DNA of 7,957 bases from contig FR888508.1 of NCBI GenBank assembly GCA_000432155.1, positions 379,256-387,212 of the forward strand, written 5' to 3'. Both the position numbers and the translations under genes were made by a program. Position 1 is the first letter of the stretch. Every line of letters starts with the position of its first letter. Below are positions 1 through 7,177 of this stretch, piece after piece. The notes under the pieces are model-generated. The model did no database searches, was not told the DNA's origin, and saw only the letters and a list, made by a program, of their open reading frames with translations. Source of the stretch: Eubacterium sp. CAG:274. Lineage in GTDB: Bacteria; Bacillota; Clostridia; Lachnospirales; CAG-274.

Positions 1-21
1 TTATTGAAAGAGTGTAAAAAA

Positions 22-1611
22 ATGTATAAATTTAAAACGGCTATGTACTGCCGAATTTCTCACGATGACTTAAATCAGCAGTCCGAAAGTATTGACAATC
101 AAAGGTTAATAATAGAAAGCTACATAAATGAACACAAAAATGAATTTGAATTAGTTAAAATCTATATTGATGACGGTATTTCCGGTATGACCTATGACAG
201 AGCTGCTTTTACAGAAATGATGTCTGATATTAATATTGGCAAAATCAATGCCATAATTGTAAAGGACTTATCTCGAATTGGCAGGGAACAAATAGAAACC
301 CTAAACCTTATAAAAAAAGAGTTTGTAGTAAAAAATATACGCTTTATTGCAATTACAGATAACTTTGATAGCTTTGATTCGTGTAAAAGTGACGGTTTAA
401 GTACATCTTTTAAACTGTTATTAAATGATTACTACTGTGCTGATATTTCCAAAAAAGTACGCTCTGCACAAAGTGCAAAAATGAAAAAAGGAGATTTCAT
501 AGGCTCATATGCTCCTTATGGCTACAATAAATCTCCAGAAAACAAAAATCAACTTGTTATTGATGAATACGCCTCACAAATCGTAAAGAGAATTTTTAAT
601 ATGTACTTGTCTGGTGCTGGCAAACTTACTATTGCTAAAACCTTAAATAACGAAGGTATTCTAAATCCCACTATGTATAAAAGAGAAGTGCAAAAATTAA
701 ATTATGTAAACTCAAATAAGCTGACAAAAACTAAGTACTGGACCTATTCTACTATACATAAAATACTTTCTAACCCTGTATATACCGGCTCAATGGTACA
801 GCATAAAACAGAAATAAAAGCCTACAACATTCATAAAAAAATACAAGTACCAAAAAATAAATGGTATGTTTTTGAAAATGCACACCAACCTATCATAGAC
901 AATGAAACTTTTAATATAGTTCAAAATATGCTTAAAACAAAAAGAGTTCATATTGAAACAACTGAAAATCTGTCAAAATATACAGGACTTTTGTTTTGTA
1001 AAGAATGTGGTAGAGCTATGAATAAATTTCTAAGCAAACCTAAGAAAAACGGTAGTAGATATATAACTTTTAAATGTAGTACATATTCAAAATTAGGAAA
1101 GCAAAATTGTACCATTCACTCTATAAAAGAATCAGAACTAGACGAAATTTTGATAAAAGAAATAAATAAATTTATGAAACAAGCCTTAGACAGCGAAACC
1201 TGTGAGTATATAAGAAATAATAGCCTAAATGAGGATGAAAACAAACAAAAAGATACTATAAATAACCTAAATGAAAAACTAGACCTTTGCTACAATAAAA
1301 GAAAAACTATGCTAAAATACCTTTCAGAAAATATTATTAATACAGAGGATTTTAAAGAATTTGACACAGAAAATAAAAAAGAAATAGAAACAATAAAAAA
1401 ACAAATTTCAAATACAGAAGAACAAATAAAAAATAAAAAAAATCAATATAATGATTATACTGTTTGGCTTGAAAATATCCTAAAACATAAGGAAATTACT
1501 GAAATAAATAGGGAATTGCTTGTCAATTTGGTTGATAGAATATATGTGTCTGAGGTGAGTAGCGAAAAAAGTGTTGAGGTGGGGGTTAGGTTTAAAGGGT
1601 TAGGAGATTAA
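22..1611 (+). CDS. Large serine recombinase (TndX/TnpX-like, resolvase N-terminus)
   Basis: A site-specific DNA recombinase of the large serine family, which excises and inserts mobile elements through a phosphoserine-DNA link. From ATG 22 it is 529 aa, close to TndX-type enzymes. The resolvase domain (about 1-150) shows YCRIS with the probable nucleophile Ser13, then KDLSRIGRE at 81-89, the usual conserved Arg motif. A recombinase domain follows, including APYGY near 165-170. A zinc ribbon has C326, C329, C352 and C363. A Lys/Glu-rich coiled coil lies around 395-475. An in-frame TTG at 4 would add six residues, and the frame is open to the window edge, so a start further left is possible. 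ATG 22 gives the usual N-terminus, with a weak purine-rich site GAAAGAG nine bases upstream. No integration partner genes are visible. Family assignment is firm; the element it moves is unknown. Confidence 0.9.
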   Translation: MYKFKTAMYCRISHDDLNQQSESIDNQRLIIESYINEHKNEFELVKIYIDDGISGMTYDRAAFTEMMSDINIGKINAIIVKDLSRIGREQIETLNLIKKEFVVKNIRFIAITDNFDSFDSCKSDGLSTSFKLLLNDYYCADISKKVRSAQSAKMKKGDFIGSYAPYGYNKSPENKNQLVIDEYASQIVKRIFNMYLSGAGKLTIAKTLNNEGILNPTMYKREVQKLNYVNSNKLTKTKYWTYSTIHKILSNPVYTGSMVQHKTEIKAYNIHKKIQVPKNKWYVFENAHQPIIDNETFNIVQNMLKTKRVHIETTENLSKYTGLLFCKECGRAMNKFLSKPKKNGSRYITFKCSTYSKLGKQNCTIHSIKESELDEILIKEINKFMKQALDSETCEYIRNNSLNEDENKQKDTINNLNEKLDLCYNKRKTMLKYLSENIINTEDFKEFDTENKKEIETIKKQISNTEEQIKNKKNQYNDYTVWLENILKHKEITEINRELLVNLVDRIYVSEVSSEKSVEVGVRFKGLGD

Positions 1612-1630
1612 TAATATATAGACATATTAG

Positions 1631-1701
1631 AAGTAAAAATGTTAGTATAATTCCATTCTTGCTTTTTATAAAAAATCATTAATAAAGTAAATATTAGTAT
1701 A
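1631..1701 (+). repeat. Imperfect direct repeat pair
   Basis: AAGTAAAAATGTTAGTATA at 1631-1649 recurs as AAGTAAATATTAGTATA at 1685-1701, with start points 54 bp apart. Both share AAGTAAA and end in TTAGTATA. In DNA this AT-rich it may be chance; recombinase-binding sites are an alternative. Confidence 0.3.
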
Positions 1702-1703
1702 TC

Positions 1704-1721
1704 ATTGAATATATATTCAAT
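1704..1721. repeat. Perfect 18-bp palindrome
   Basis: ATTGAATATATATTCAAT is its own reverse complement. It lies 93 bp after the recombinase stop and 13 bp beyond the T-run side of the tracrRNA terminator. No U-run follows it on either strand that would make it a good terminator. It could be a protein-binding site, a recombinase site or chance. Confidence 0.45.
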
Positions 1722-1733
1722 CTATGATAAAAT

Positions 1734-1760
1734 AAAAAAAGAAACAGAATATACTGTTTC
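1734..1760 (-). terminator. Intrinsic terminator of the tracrRNA
   Basis: Read on the minus strand, a perfect 7-bp stem GAAACAG/CTGTTTC closes a 6-nt loop and is followed directly by seven T (plus-strand A-run 1734-1740). This is a textbook Rho-independent terminator and sets the 3' end of the tracrRNA. On the plus strand the stem is not followed by a T-run, so it should act in one direction. Confidence 0.85.
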
Positions 1761-1761
1761 C

Positions 1762-1777
1762 ATTTATTCAAATAAAT
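1762..1777 (-). other. tracrRNA AU-only hairpin
   Basis: The 16-base inverted repeat ATTTATTCAAATAAAT (plus strand) can form six A-U pairs with a four-base loop, just before the terminator stem. It corresponds in position to the second tracrRNA hairpin of SpCas9 systems. Stability is low. Confidence 0.5.
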
Positions 1778-1785
1778 ATTAAATT

Positions 1786-1798
1786 TTGCACAATGCAA
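1786..1798 (-). other. Candidate tracrRNA nexus hairpin
   Basis: Read on the minus strand, UUGCA-UUG-UGCAA gives five pairs and a three-base loop, about 23 nt after the anti-repeat lower stem. A competing fold pairs flanking UUUUG with CAAAA. It is the only GC-containing hairpin between anti-repeat and terminator, so it is the best candidate for the nexus, but it does not resemble the GC-rich streptococcal nexus. Confidence 0.5.
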
Positions 1799-1821
1799 CA
1801 AAAGAATTAGAATAAATTTTT

Positions 1822-1858
1822 ATTTGAACTTTGTAGTGTAATCTCATATGGTAGTAAA
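1822..1858 (-). other. Anti-repeat of the tracrRNA
   Basis: On the plus strand, 1833-1858 equals repeat positions 9-34 at 25 of 26 bases (C at 1843 where the repeat has T). Then, across a five-base bulge (1828-1832), ATTTGA at 1822-1827 matches the first six repeat bases, GTTTGA, except for the first base. The match breaks at 1859, where the repeat's last two bases, AC, become CA. Confidence 0.9.
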
Positions 1859-1874
1859 CATTTGAGACACCTAT

Positions 1875-1903
1875 AGTGTATAACAATTTAATTATTTTGT
1901 CAA
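1875..1903 (-). promoter_or_regulatory. tracrRNA promoter
   Basis: Minus strand: a perfect -35 TTGACA (1903-1898), a 17-bp spacer, and -10 TACACT (1880-1875). An overlapping TATACA with an upstream TG is an alternative -10 with shorter spacing. The start would fall near 1868, just before the anti-repeat. The -35 lies only 25 bp from the cas9 start codon, inside the likely cas9 5' region. Confidence 0.7.
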
Positions 1904-1914
1904 GTATAAAATGT

Positions 1915-1920
1915 AGGAGG
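1915..1920 (+). promoter_or_regulatory. cas9 ribosome binding site
   Basis: A full AGGAGG Shine-Dalgarno sits seven bases before ATG 1928 and fixes the cas9 start. It is the only strong Shine-Dalgarno in the operon. I see no clear sigma-70 promoter for cas9: TTGAGA at 1862-1867 lacks a good -10 at proper spacing, and TATAAA at 1905-1910 lies too close to the start. Confidence 0.9.
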
Positions 1921-1927
1921 TTTTTAT

Positions 1928-4900
1928 ATGGAAGTCGGAAATTATTATTTAGGAATTGATGCTGGTACAGACTCTGTAGGTTGGGCAGTAACTGATAACC
2001 AATACAATGTTATAAGGAAAAAAGGCAAATCTCTATGGGGTATACGACTATTTGACGGAGCTAATACTGCACAGGAAAGGCGTACTTTTCGTGCTTTACG
2101 AAGAAGAAATGAGAGAAAAAAACAAAGAATAAACTTACTTCAAGAATTGTTTTGCAAAGAAATTTGTAAATTAGACCCAAACTTTTTTATAAGACTTAGA
2201 GATAGTAGTTTATGGTCAGAAGATAAAGAGGAAAAACAAATATATTCTCTATTTAATGATAAAAATTTTAATGATAGAAATTATCATAATAACTATAAAA
2301 CTATTTATCATTTAAGAGCTGATTTAATAAAAAATAAAGAAAAGCATGATGCTCGATTGGTATACCTTGCTATTCATCATATTATGAAAAACAGAGGTCA
2401 CTTTCTCTTTAATGGTAATATAGAATCCGTAACATCATTTGAAAATACATTTAATGAATTTAAAAACTGCTTATTGGACGAGCTGGAAATTAATTTAGAA
2501 TGTCCATCTATCTCAGAATTTGAAAACATATTAAAAGATAGAACTTTTAAAGGAACTCAAAAATGCAAAAAACTAAAAGAACTTTGCAGTATACCAAGCT
2601 CAGATAAAAAATTAGATAATATTTTTAAGCTAATTTCTGGATTAAAAGCAGATTTAAGTATTATTTTCGAAGATGAGTCTTTCAAAGAAAACGAACATAA
2701 TAAAATCAGCTTTGCTGACAGCAATTATGAAGAAACTCGAGAAGTATTAAATAGTGAAATACAAGAAAAGACTTTAATTATTGATATTTTTAACAGCATA
2801 TACAATTGGGTAATATTATCTGATATTCTTTCAGGTGGGGAGTATAATGGTGGACTTTATTTAAGTATCGCTAAAGTAAACACCTATAATAAACATAGCA
2901 AAGATTTAAAGATATTAAAATCCGTTATAAAAAAATATTTTCCACAAAAATATACCGATATATTTGCCTCAAATAAAGAAAATAATTACTGTTCTTACAT
3001 AGGTATGTATAAATCTGGTGGTAAAAAATATTCTGTAAAAAAATGTAGCGATAAACCAGAAGAATTTTATAAAACAATAAAAAATATTATTAATAAAAAT
3101 ACTGCTGAAGAAATAAGCAATGATAAAGATGTACAATATATTTTATCAGAAATAGAAAATAACTCTTTCTTACCTTTGCAAATAAATAAAAATAATGGTG
3201 TAATTCCATATCAAGCTAATAAAATAGAGTTAGAATCTATATTAAAAAATGCTGAAAATTATCTCCCTTTCTTAAAGGAAATAGATACTGAATGTAACAA
3301 AACTACTTCTGAAAAAATTATTGATTTATTTGAATTTAGAATACCATATTATGTCGGTCCATTAAACACTTCTAAAGGCGAAAATGCTTGGATGATAAGA
3401 AAAGAAGATGGCACAATTAGACCTTGGAATTTTGAACAAAAAGTTGATATTGATAAAACAGCTGCTGAGTTTATTACTCGAATGACCAATCAATGTACAT
3501 ATTTAAACAACGAAACTGTACTCCCTAAATATTCACTACTCTATTCAGAATATACGGTTTTAAATGAAATAAACAATATAAGAATAAATGGAGAAAAAAT
3601 TTCAGTAGAATTAAAACAGGATATTTTTAATATTTTATTTAAAAATAATAAACAAGTTACATGTAAAAAACTTTTAAGCCATTTAAATTCCAACGGATAC
3701 AATCTGAAAAAAGATGACCTATCAGGTTTTGATGGTAATTTTAAATCTTCTTTATCCTCATATATTGATTTAAAAAATTATATTTTTGGAGATAATATAG
3801 ACAAGCCTCAAATCTATAATTTAGCTGAAAAAATCATATTGTGGATAACTCTTTACGGTGATGATTCAAAACTTCTTAAAAGAGTTTTACAGAAGAATTG
3901 TAGTGAGCAGTTAAATCCCGAACAAATCAAGAAAATTACAAAATTAAAATTTAAAGGTTGGGGAAGACTATCAAAGGCATTTTTATCAGAGCTTAGAGGT
4001 GCTGACCGTGAAACTGGAGAAACTATGACCATAATTAAAGGTCTAAGAAACACACAAAACAATCTTATGCAACTTCTTAGCCAAAATTACACTTTTACAG
4101 AAGAATGTGAGAAAATTAATTCTGGATATTTTATTAATCCAAATGAGATTTCCTATGACAGCATCGTAAAGAACATTGTTGCTTCCCCTTCTATAAAACG
4201 AAGTGTATGGCAAACTATACAAATTGTAGAAGAAATACAAAAAGTAATGGGTTCTAAGCCTAGAAAGATTTTTGTTGAAATGGCAAGAGGAGAAGAAGAA
4301 AAAGTAAGAACTACATCACGAAAACAAAAATTATTGGACTTATATAAAAATATTTCTGATGAGTGTGCTAAAGGAATGTATGATGAAATATATTCAAAAG
4401 ACGAAAGCGATTTCAAGAACATAAGATTATATCTATACTATACACAAATGGGTTGTTGTATGTATAGTGGTAAGCATATAGATTTGTCACAGTTAAGTAA
4501 TACAAATATATGGGATAGAGACCATATATATCCTCAATCTAAAACTAAAGATGATAGCTTAGACAATCTAGTACTGGTATATAAATCAATTAATTCTGAA
4601 AAAAGTGATGATATAATTTCTCCTACAATACAGAATAACATGCGAACTTTTTGGAAACTTCTTTTTGATAGAAAATTTATTTCTGAAAAGAAATACCATC
4701 GCCTTACTAGAACAACTCCTCTTACAGATGAGGAACTTGCAGGCTTTATCAATAGACAACTTGTAGAAACAAGACAATCTACAAAGGTTATGGCATCTAT
4801 TTTTAAGAGAATATATCCAAATACAGAAATAATATATGTTAAAGCTAAAAATGTATCAGATTTTAGGCACCGTAAAGACTGTGAAAATGGTGTAAAAGTA

Positions 4901-5998
4901 AGAGAATTAAATGACTATCACCATGCTAAAGATGCTTATTTGAATATTGTTGTAGGTAATGTTTACAGTTCTAAGTTTACTAACAACCCTTTAATGTGGT
5001 TGAAAAATAATAGAAATGTAAAATACAGTCTTAATAGAATGTATGATTTTAATTTAACTGTAAATAACGAAAACATTTGGGTTGTTGGTAACGAAGGAAC
5101 TCAAAAGACAGTAAATAAATATTTAGGTAAAAATGATATATTATATACAAGGTATGCAATGACAAATAAAGGTGAACTTTTTGACCAAAATCCTTTAAAA
5201 GCTACTGGTGATAAAAGTAAGCAAACAACTCTTGTTCCTCTAAAAAAAGGTAAAGAAGTTTGGAAATACGGTGGATACAACAGTATTACCCCTTCCTATT
5301 TTATGCTAGTTGAATCTAAAGATAAAAAAGGTAATTATATAAGAACTATTGAAACTATGCCACTTTATAGAGAAAAAGAATTTAGCAAAAACGAAGAATT
5401 CTTACTTAATTATTGCAAAGAAGTTCATAAATTAAAAGAACCTAAAATAATTCTCAAATGTATAAAGAAAAATGCCCTACTTATTGTTGATGGTTTTCCT
5501 ATGCATTTAAAAGGTTCAACTGGTCTCCAATTAAAATTACAGGGAGCAGTACAGCTCATTTTAGAGTCAGATATGGTGATATATTTAAAAAAATTAATGA
5601 AATTTGTAAATGAAAATAACATTAACAAAAACAAGTTAGAAGTAACTCCTTATATGGAACTTTCTGCTAAAGAAAATATAAAGTTATATGATATTTTTAT
5701 TCAAAAATTAACTACAGGTATATATAGTAAACGACCTGCAAATCCTGTAGAAAAATTAATAAACGCAAGAGATATATTTATAGAGCTTACTGTAAAAGAA
5801 CAATGTATAGTATTAAGTGAAATATTACACTTATTCCAATGTAAACCTCTAACCTCTGCAAATCTAGTTTCTATTAATTTAAAGAAAACTGTAGGTATAA
5901 TACAAATAGCAAAAAATATTACCGCAAAAAATGTAAAACTTGTTCATCAATCACCAACAGGCATATATGAATATACTGTTGACCTAAACAAAATATGA
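1928..5998 (+). CDS. cas9: Cas9, type II-A RNA-guided DNA endonuclease
   Basis: The effector: with crRNA and tracrRNA it cuts both strands of matching DNA next to a PAM. At 1356 aa it is near SpCas9 (1368). Order: RuvC-I with D11 in LGIDAGTDSVGWAV; Arg-rich bridge helix about 51-67; REC lobe to about 770; RuvC-II with E784 in IFVEMARG; HNH with D865, H866 and N889 (same 23-residue H-N spacing as SpCas9 H840/N863); RuvC-III with H999 and D1002 in HHAKDAYLN; PAM-interacting domain from about WKYGGYNS (1112 on); conserved end LVHQSPTGIYE. All nuclease residues are present. The N-terminus resembles Cas9s of Treponema denticola and gut or oral clostridia as I recall them. SpCas9 R1333/R1335 align without gaps to I1324/Q1326. 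The gene starts the operon; its stop overlaps the cas1 start by 4 bp. Confidence 0.98.
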   Translation: MEVGNYYLGIDAGTDSVGWAVTDNQYNVIRKKGKSLWGIRLFDGANTAQERRTFRALRRRNERKKQRINLLQELFCKEICKLDPNFFIRLRDSSLWSEDKEEKQIYSLFNDKNFNDRNYHNNYKTIYHLRADLIKNKEKHDARLVYLAIHHIMKNRGHFLFNGNIESVTSFENTFNEFKNCLLDELEINLECPSISEFENILKDRTFKGTQKCKKLKELCSIPSSDKKLDNIFKLISGLKADLSIIFEDESFKENEHNKISFADSNYEETREVLNSEIQEKTLIIDIFNSIYNWVILSDILSGGEYNGGLYLSIAKVNTYNKHSKDLKILKSVIKKYFPQKYTDIFASNKENNYCSYIGMYKSGGKKYSVKKCSDKPEEFYKTIKNIINKNTAEEISNDKDVQYILSEIENNSFLPLQINKNNGVIPYQANKIELESILKNAENYLPFLKEIDTECNKTTSEKIIDLFEFRIPYYVGPLNTSKGENAWMIRKEDGTIRPWNFEQKVDIDKTAAEFITRMTNQCTYLNNETVLPKYSLLYSEYTVLNEINNIRINGEKISVELKQDIFNILFKNNKQVTCKKLLSHLNSNGYNLKKDDLSGFDGNFKSSLSSYIDLKNYIFGDNIDKPQIYNLAEKIILWITLYGDDSKLLKRVLQKNCSEQLNPEQIKKITKLKFKGWGRLSKAFLSELRGADRETGETMTIIKGLRNTQNNLMQLLSQNYTFTEECEKINSGYFINPNEISYDSIVKNIVASPSIKRSVWQTIQIVEEIQKVMGSKPRKIFVEMARGEEEKVRTTSRKQKLLDLYKNISDECAKGMYDEIYSKDESDFKNIRLYLYYTQMGCCMYSGKHIDLSQLSNTNIWDRDHIYPQSKTKDDSLDNLVLVYKSINSEKSDDIISPTIQNNMRTFWKLLFDRKFISEKKYHRLTRTTPLTDEELAGFINRQLVETRQSTKVMASIFKRIYPNTEIIYVKAKNVSDFRHRKDCENGVKVRELNDYHHAKDAYLNIVVGNVYSSKFTNNPLMWLKNNRNVKYSLNRMYDFNLTVNNENIWVVGNEGTQKTVNKYLGKNDILYTRYAMTNKGELFDQNPLKATGDKSKQTTLVPLKKGKEVWKYGGYNSITPSYFMLVESKDKKGNYIRTIETMPLYREKEFSKNEEFLLNYCKEVHKLKEPKIILKCIKKNALLIVDGFPMHLKGSTGLQLKLQGAVQLILESDMVIYLKKLMKFVNENNINKNKLEVTPYMELSAKENIKLYDIFIQKLTTGIYSKRPANPVEKLINARDIFIELTVKEQCIVLSEILHLFQCKPLTSANLVSINLKKTVGIIQIAKNITAKNVKLVHQSPTGIYEYTVDLNKI

Positions 5999-6867
5999 GT
6001 TGGCGTACTATAGTAATTTCAAGTAGTGCAAAGCTAGATTACAAATTAGATTATTTAGTTGTCCGTCAAGAAGAAATAACTAAAATTCATTTAAGTGAAA
6101 TTTCTATATTACTTATTGAAAATACTGCTGTTTCTATTACTGCAGCTTTACTAAATGAGCTTATTAAAAGAAAAATTAAAGTTATTTTTTGTGATGAAAA
6201 AAGAAATCCTTCCTCTGAATTGGTTTCTTATTATGGTTGTCACGATTCAAGTGCAAAAATAAGAAACCAAATTTGCTGGAACGATGAAATTAAAGAACTT
6301 ATTTGGACTGAAATTGTATCAGAAAAAATAAGAAATCAAAGAAATATTCTTAAATACTTCAATAAAAAAAAATATTTTATGTTAGATGAATATTTATCTC
6401 AAATTGAAATTGGAGATACAACAAACAGAGAGGGGCACTCTGCAAAGGTATATTTTAACGCACTATTTGGAATGGATTTTACAAGAACATCAGATACCCC
6501 TACAAATGCAGCTTTAAACTATGGATACGGTATACTATTAAGCACATTTAACAGAGAAATTGTTGCTAATGGATACATAACACAATTAGGATTATTTCAT
6601 GATAATATGTTTAACCATTTTAATTTAGGTTCTGACCTTATGGAACCTTTTAGAACTTTAGTTGACAAAATAGTATATAATTTAAAACCTGAAATATTTA
6701 ATCACAATGAAAAAATGGAATTACTAAATATCCTTAACAAAGAAGTAATTATTGATGGTAAAATTAATTATGTAAATAATGCAATTAAAATTTACTGTAA
6801 AAGTGTGTTTGATGCAATTAATCAACAAGATGTATCCTTAATTAAATTTTATAAAGATGAGTTATAG
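5995..6867 (+). CDS. cas1: Cas1, CRISPR integrase
   Basis: The metal-dependent integrase that, as a Cas1-Cas2 complex, inserts new spacers at the leader end of the array. It is 290 aa, the normal size for type II Cas1. The N-terminal beta domain opens with MSWRTIVISSSAKLDYK, as in streptococcal type II-A Cas1. The alpha-helical catalytic domain shows E146 (NREGHSAKVYF), H202 (GLFHDN) and E217 (GSDLMEPFR, with D214), matching the Glu-His-Glu set of Cas1. ATG 5995 overlaps the cas9 stop as ATGA and has no good Shine-Dalgarno, so translation is probably coupled to cas9. It overlaps cas2 by 11 bp. Intact. Confidence 0.97.
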   Translation: MSWRTIVISSSAKLDYKLDYLVVRQEEITKIHLSEISILLIENTAVSITAALLNELIKRKIKVIFCDEKRNPSSELVSYYGCHDSSAKIRNQICWNDEIKELIWTEIVSEKIRNQRNILKYFNKKKYFMLDEYLSQIEIGDTTNREGHSAKVYFNALFGMDFTRTSDTPTNAALNYGYGILLSTFNREIVANGYITQLGLFHDNMFNHFNLGSDLMEPFRTLVDKIVYNLKPEIFNHNEKMELLNILNKEVIIDGKINYVNNAIKIYCKSVFDAINQQDVSLIKFYKDEL

Positions 6868-7177
6868 ATTTATGAGAATAATGGTATTTTTCGATTTACC
6901 TACAATAACACCTGCAAATCGAAAGGATTATGCAAATTTTAGAAAATATTTAATAAAAAATGGATTTATTATGATGCAGGAGTCTGTTTACAGTAAATTG
7001 GCTTTAAACTCTACAGTAGTAAACTCTATTGTGAATGGAATAAAAAATAATAAACCACCTGAAGGCATTGTTCAAATTATTACTTTAACAGAAAAACAAT
7101 TTTCAAAAATGGAAATAATAACTGGTGAATATAAAGTAAATGTATTAGATACAGATGAAAGGTTGGTTATATTATGA
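6857..7177 (+). CDS. cas2: Cas2, spacer-acquisition subunit
   Basis: The small ferredoxin-fold protein that bridges two Cas1 dimers in the spacer integration complex. It is 106 aa, a usual length. The first beta strand, MRIMVFFDLPT, carries the conserved Asp (D13 from the first Met), and the family's SVYSKL-like strand follows (QESVYSKLAL). ATG 6857 lies inside the end of cas1 and lacks a clear Shine-Dalgarno. ATG 6872 (five residues shorter) would also give a normal Cas2, but would leave only a short gap after cas1. I keep 6857 because type II-A Cas2 proteins often begin with a few residues before MR-hydrophobic. The stop overlaps csn2 ATG by 4 bp. Confidence 0.95.
   Translation: MSYRFMRIMVFFDLPTITPANRKDYANFRKYLIKNGFIMMQESVYSKLALNSTVVNSIVNGIKNNKPPEGIVQIITLTEKQFSKMEIITGEYKVNVLDTDERLVIL

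Larger units (their letters stand above)
1612..1733. other. AT-rich intergenic stretch between recombinase and tracrRNA terminator
   Basis: I see no gene here. The stretch holds an 18-bp perfect palindrome and an imperfect direct repeat, listed separately. No convincing intrinsic terminator follows the recombinase on the + strand. In elements with TndX-like enzymes the recombinase gene often lies close to one element end, so an attachment site could be here. Its position cannot be fixed without the other end or an empty site. Confidence 0.5.
1734..1868 (-). ncRNA. tracrRNA (type II-A)
   Basis: Trans-activating crRNA, about 135 nt, transcribed away from cas9. The anti-repeat spans 1858 down to 1822. 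Its long arm (1858-1833) is complementary to repeat positions 9-34, with one G-to-A change at 1843 relative to perfect pairing. A bulge of five (AAAGU) opposes GA of the repeat, and the lower stem UCAAAU (1827-1822) pairs with repeat GUUUGA, the outer pair being a G-U wobble. This is the SpCas9-type duplex plan. Downstream come a 5-bp hairpin TTGCA/TGCAA (1798-1786), an AT-only hairpin (1777-1762) and the terminator stem. The 5' end is inferred from the promoter. It should pair with pre-crRNA, be cut by RNase III and load Cas9. Confidence 0.85.

Noticed and set aside
4..21. TTG at 4 as recombinase start
   Set aside because: It adds six residues with no visible ribosome site. ATG 22 has a purine-rich site and gives a normal N-terminus, though the frame is open to the window edge.
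1868..1928. A long, self-guiding tracrRNA form as in S. pyogenes
   Set aside because: No sense-orientation repeat segment is found upstream of the anti-repeat on the minus strand to form the needed internal duplex.
3853..5634. Several minus-strand open frames of 63-89 codons inside cas9
   Set aside because: They lie wholly inside a well-supported cas9 frame, show no family motifs or ribosome sites, and arise from AT-rich codon use.
1928..5998. Use of TGA for Trp (Mycoplasma-type code)
   Set aside because: Trp codons are TGG, and TGA ends cas9 and cas2 exactly at operon overlaps.
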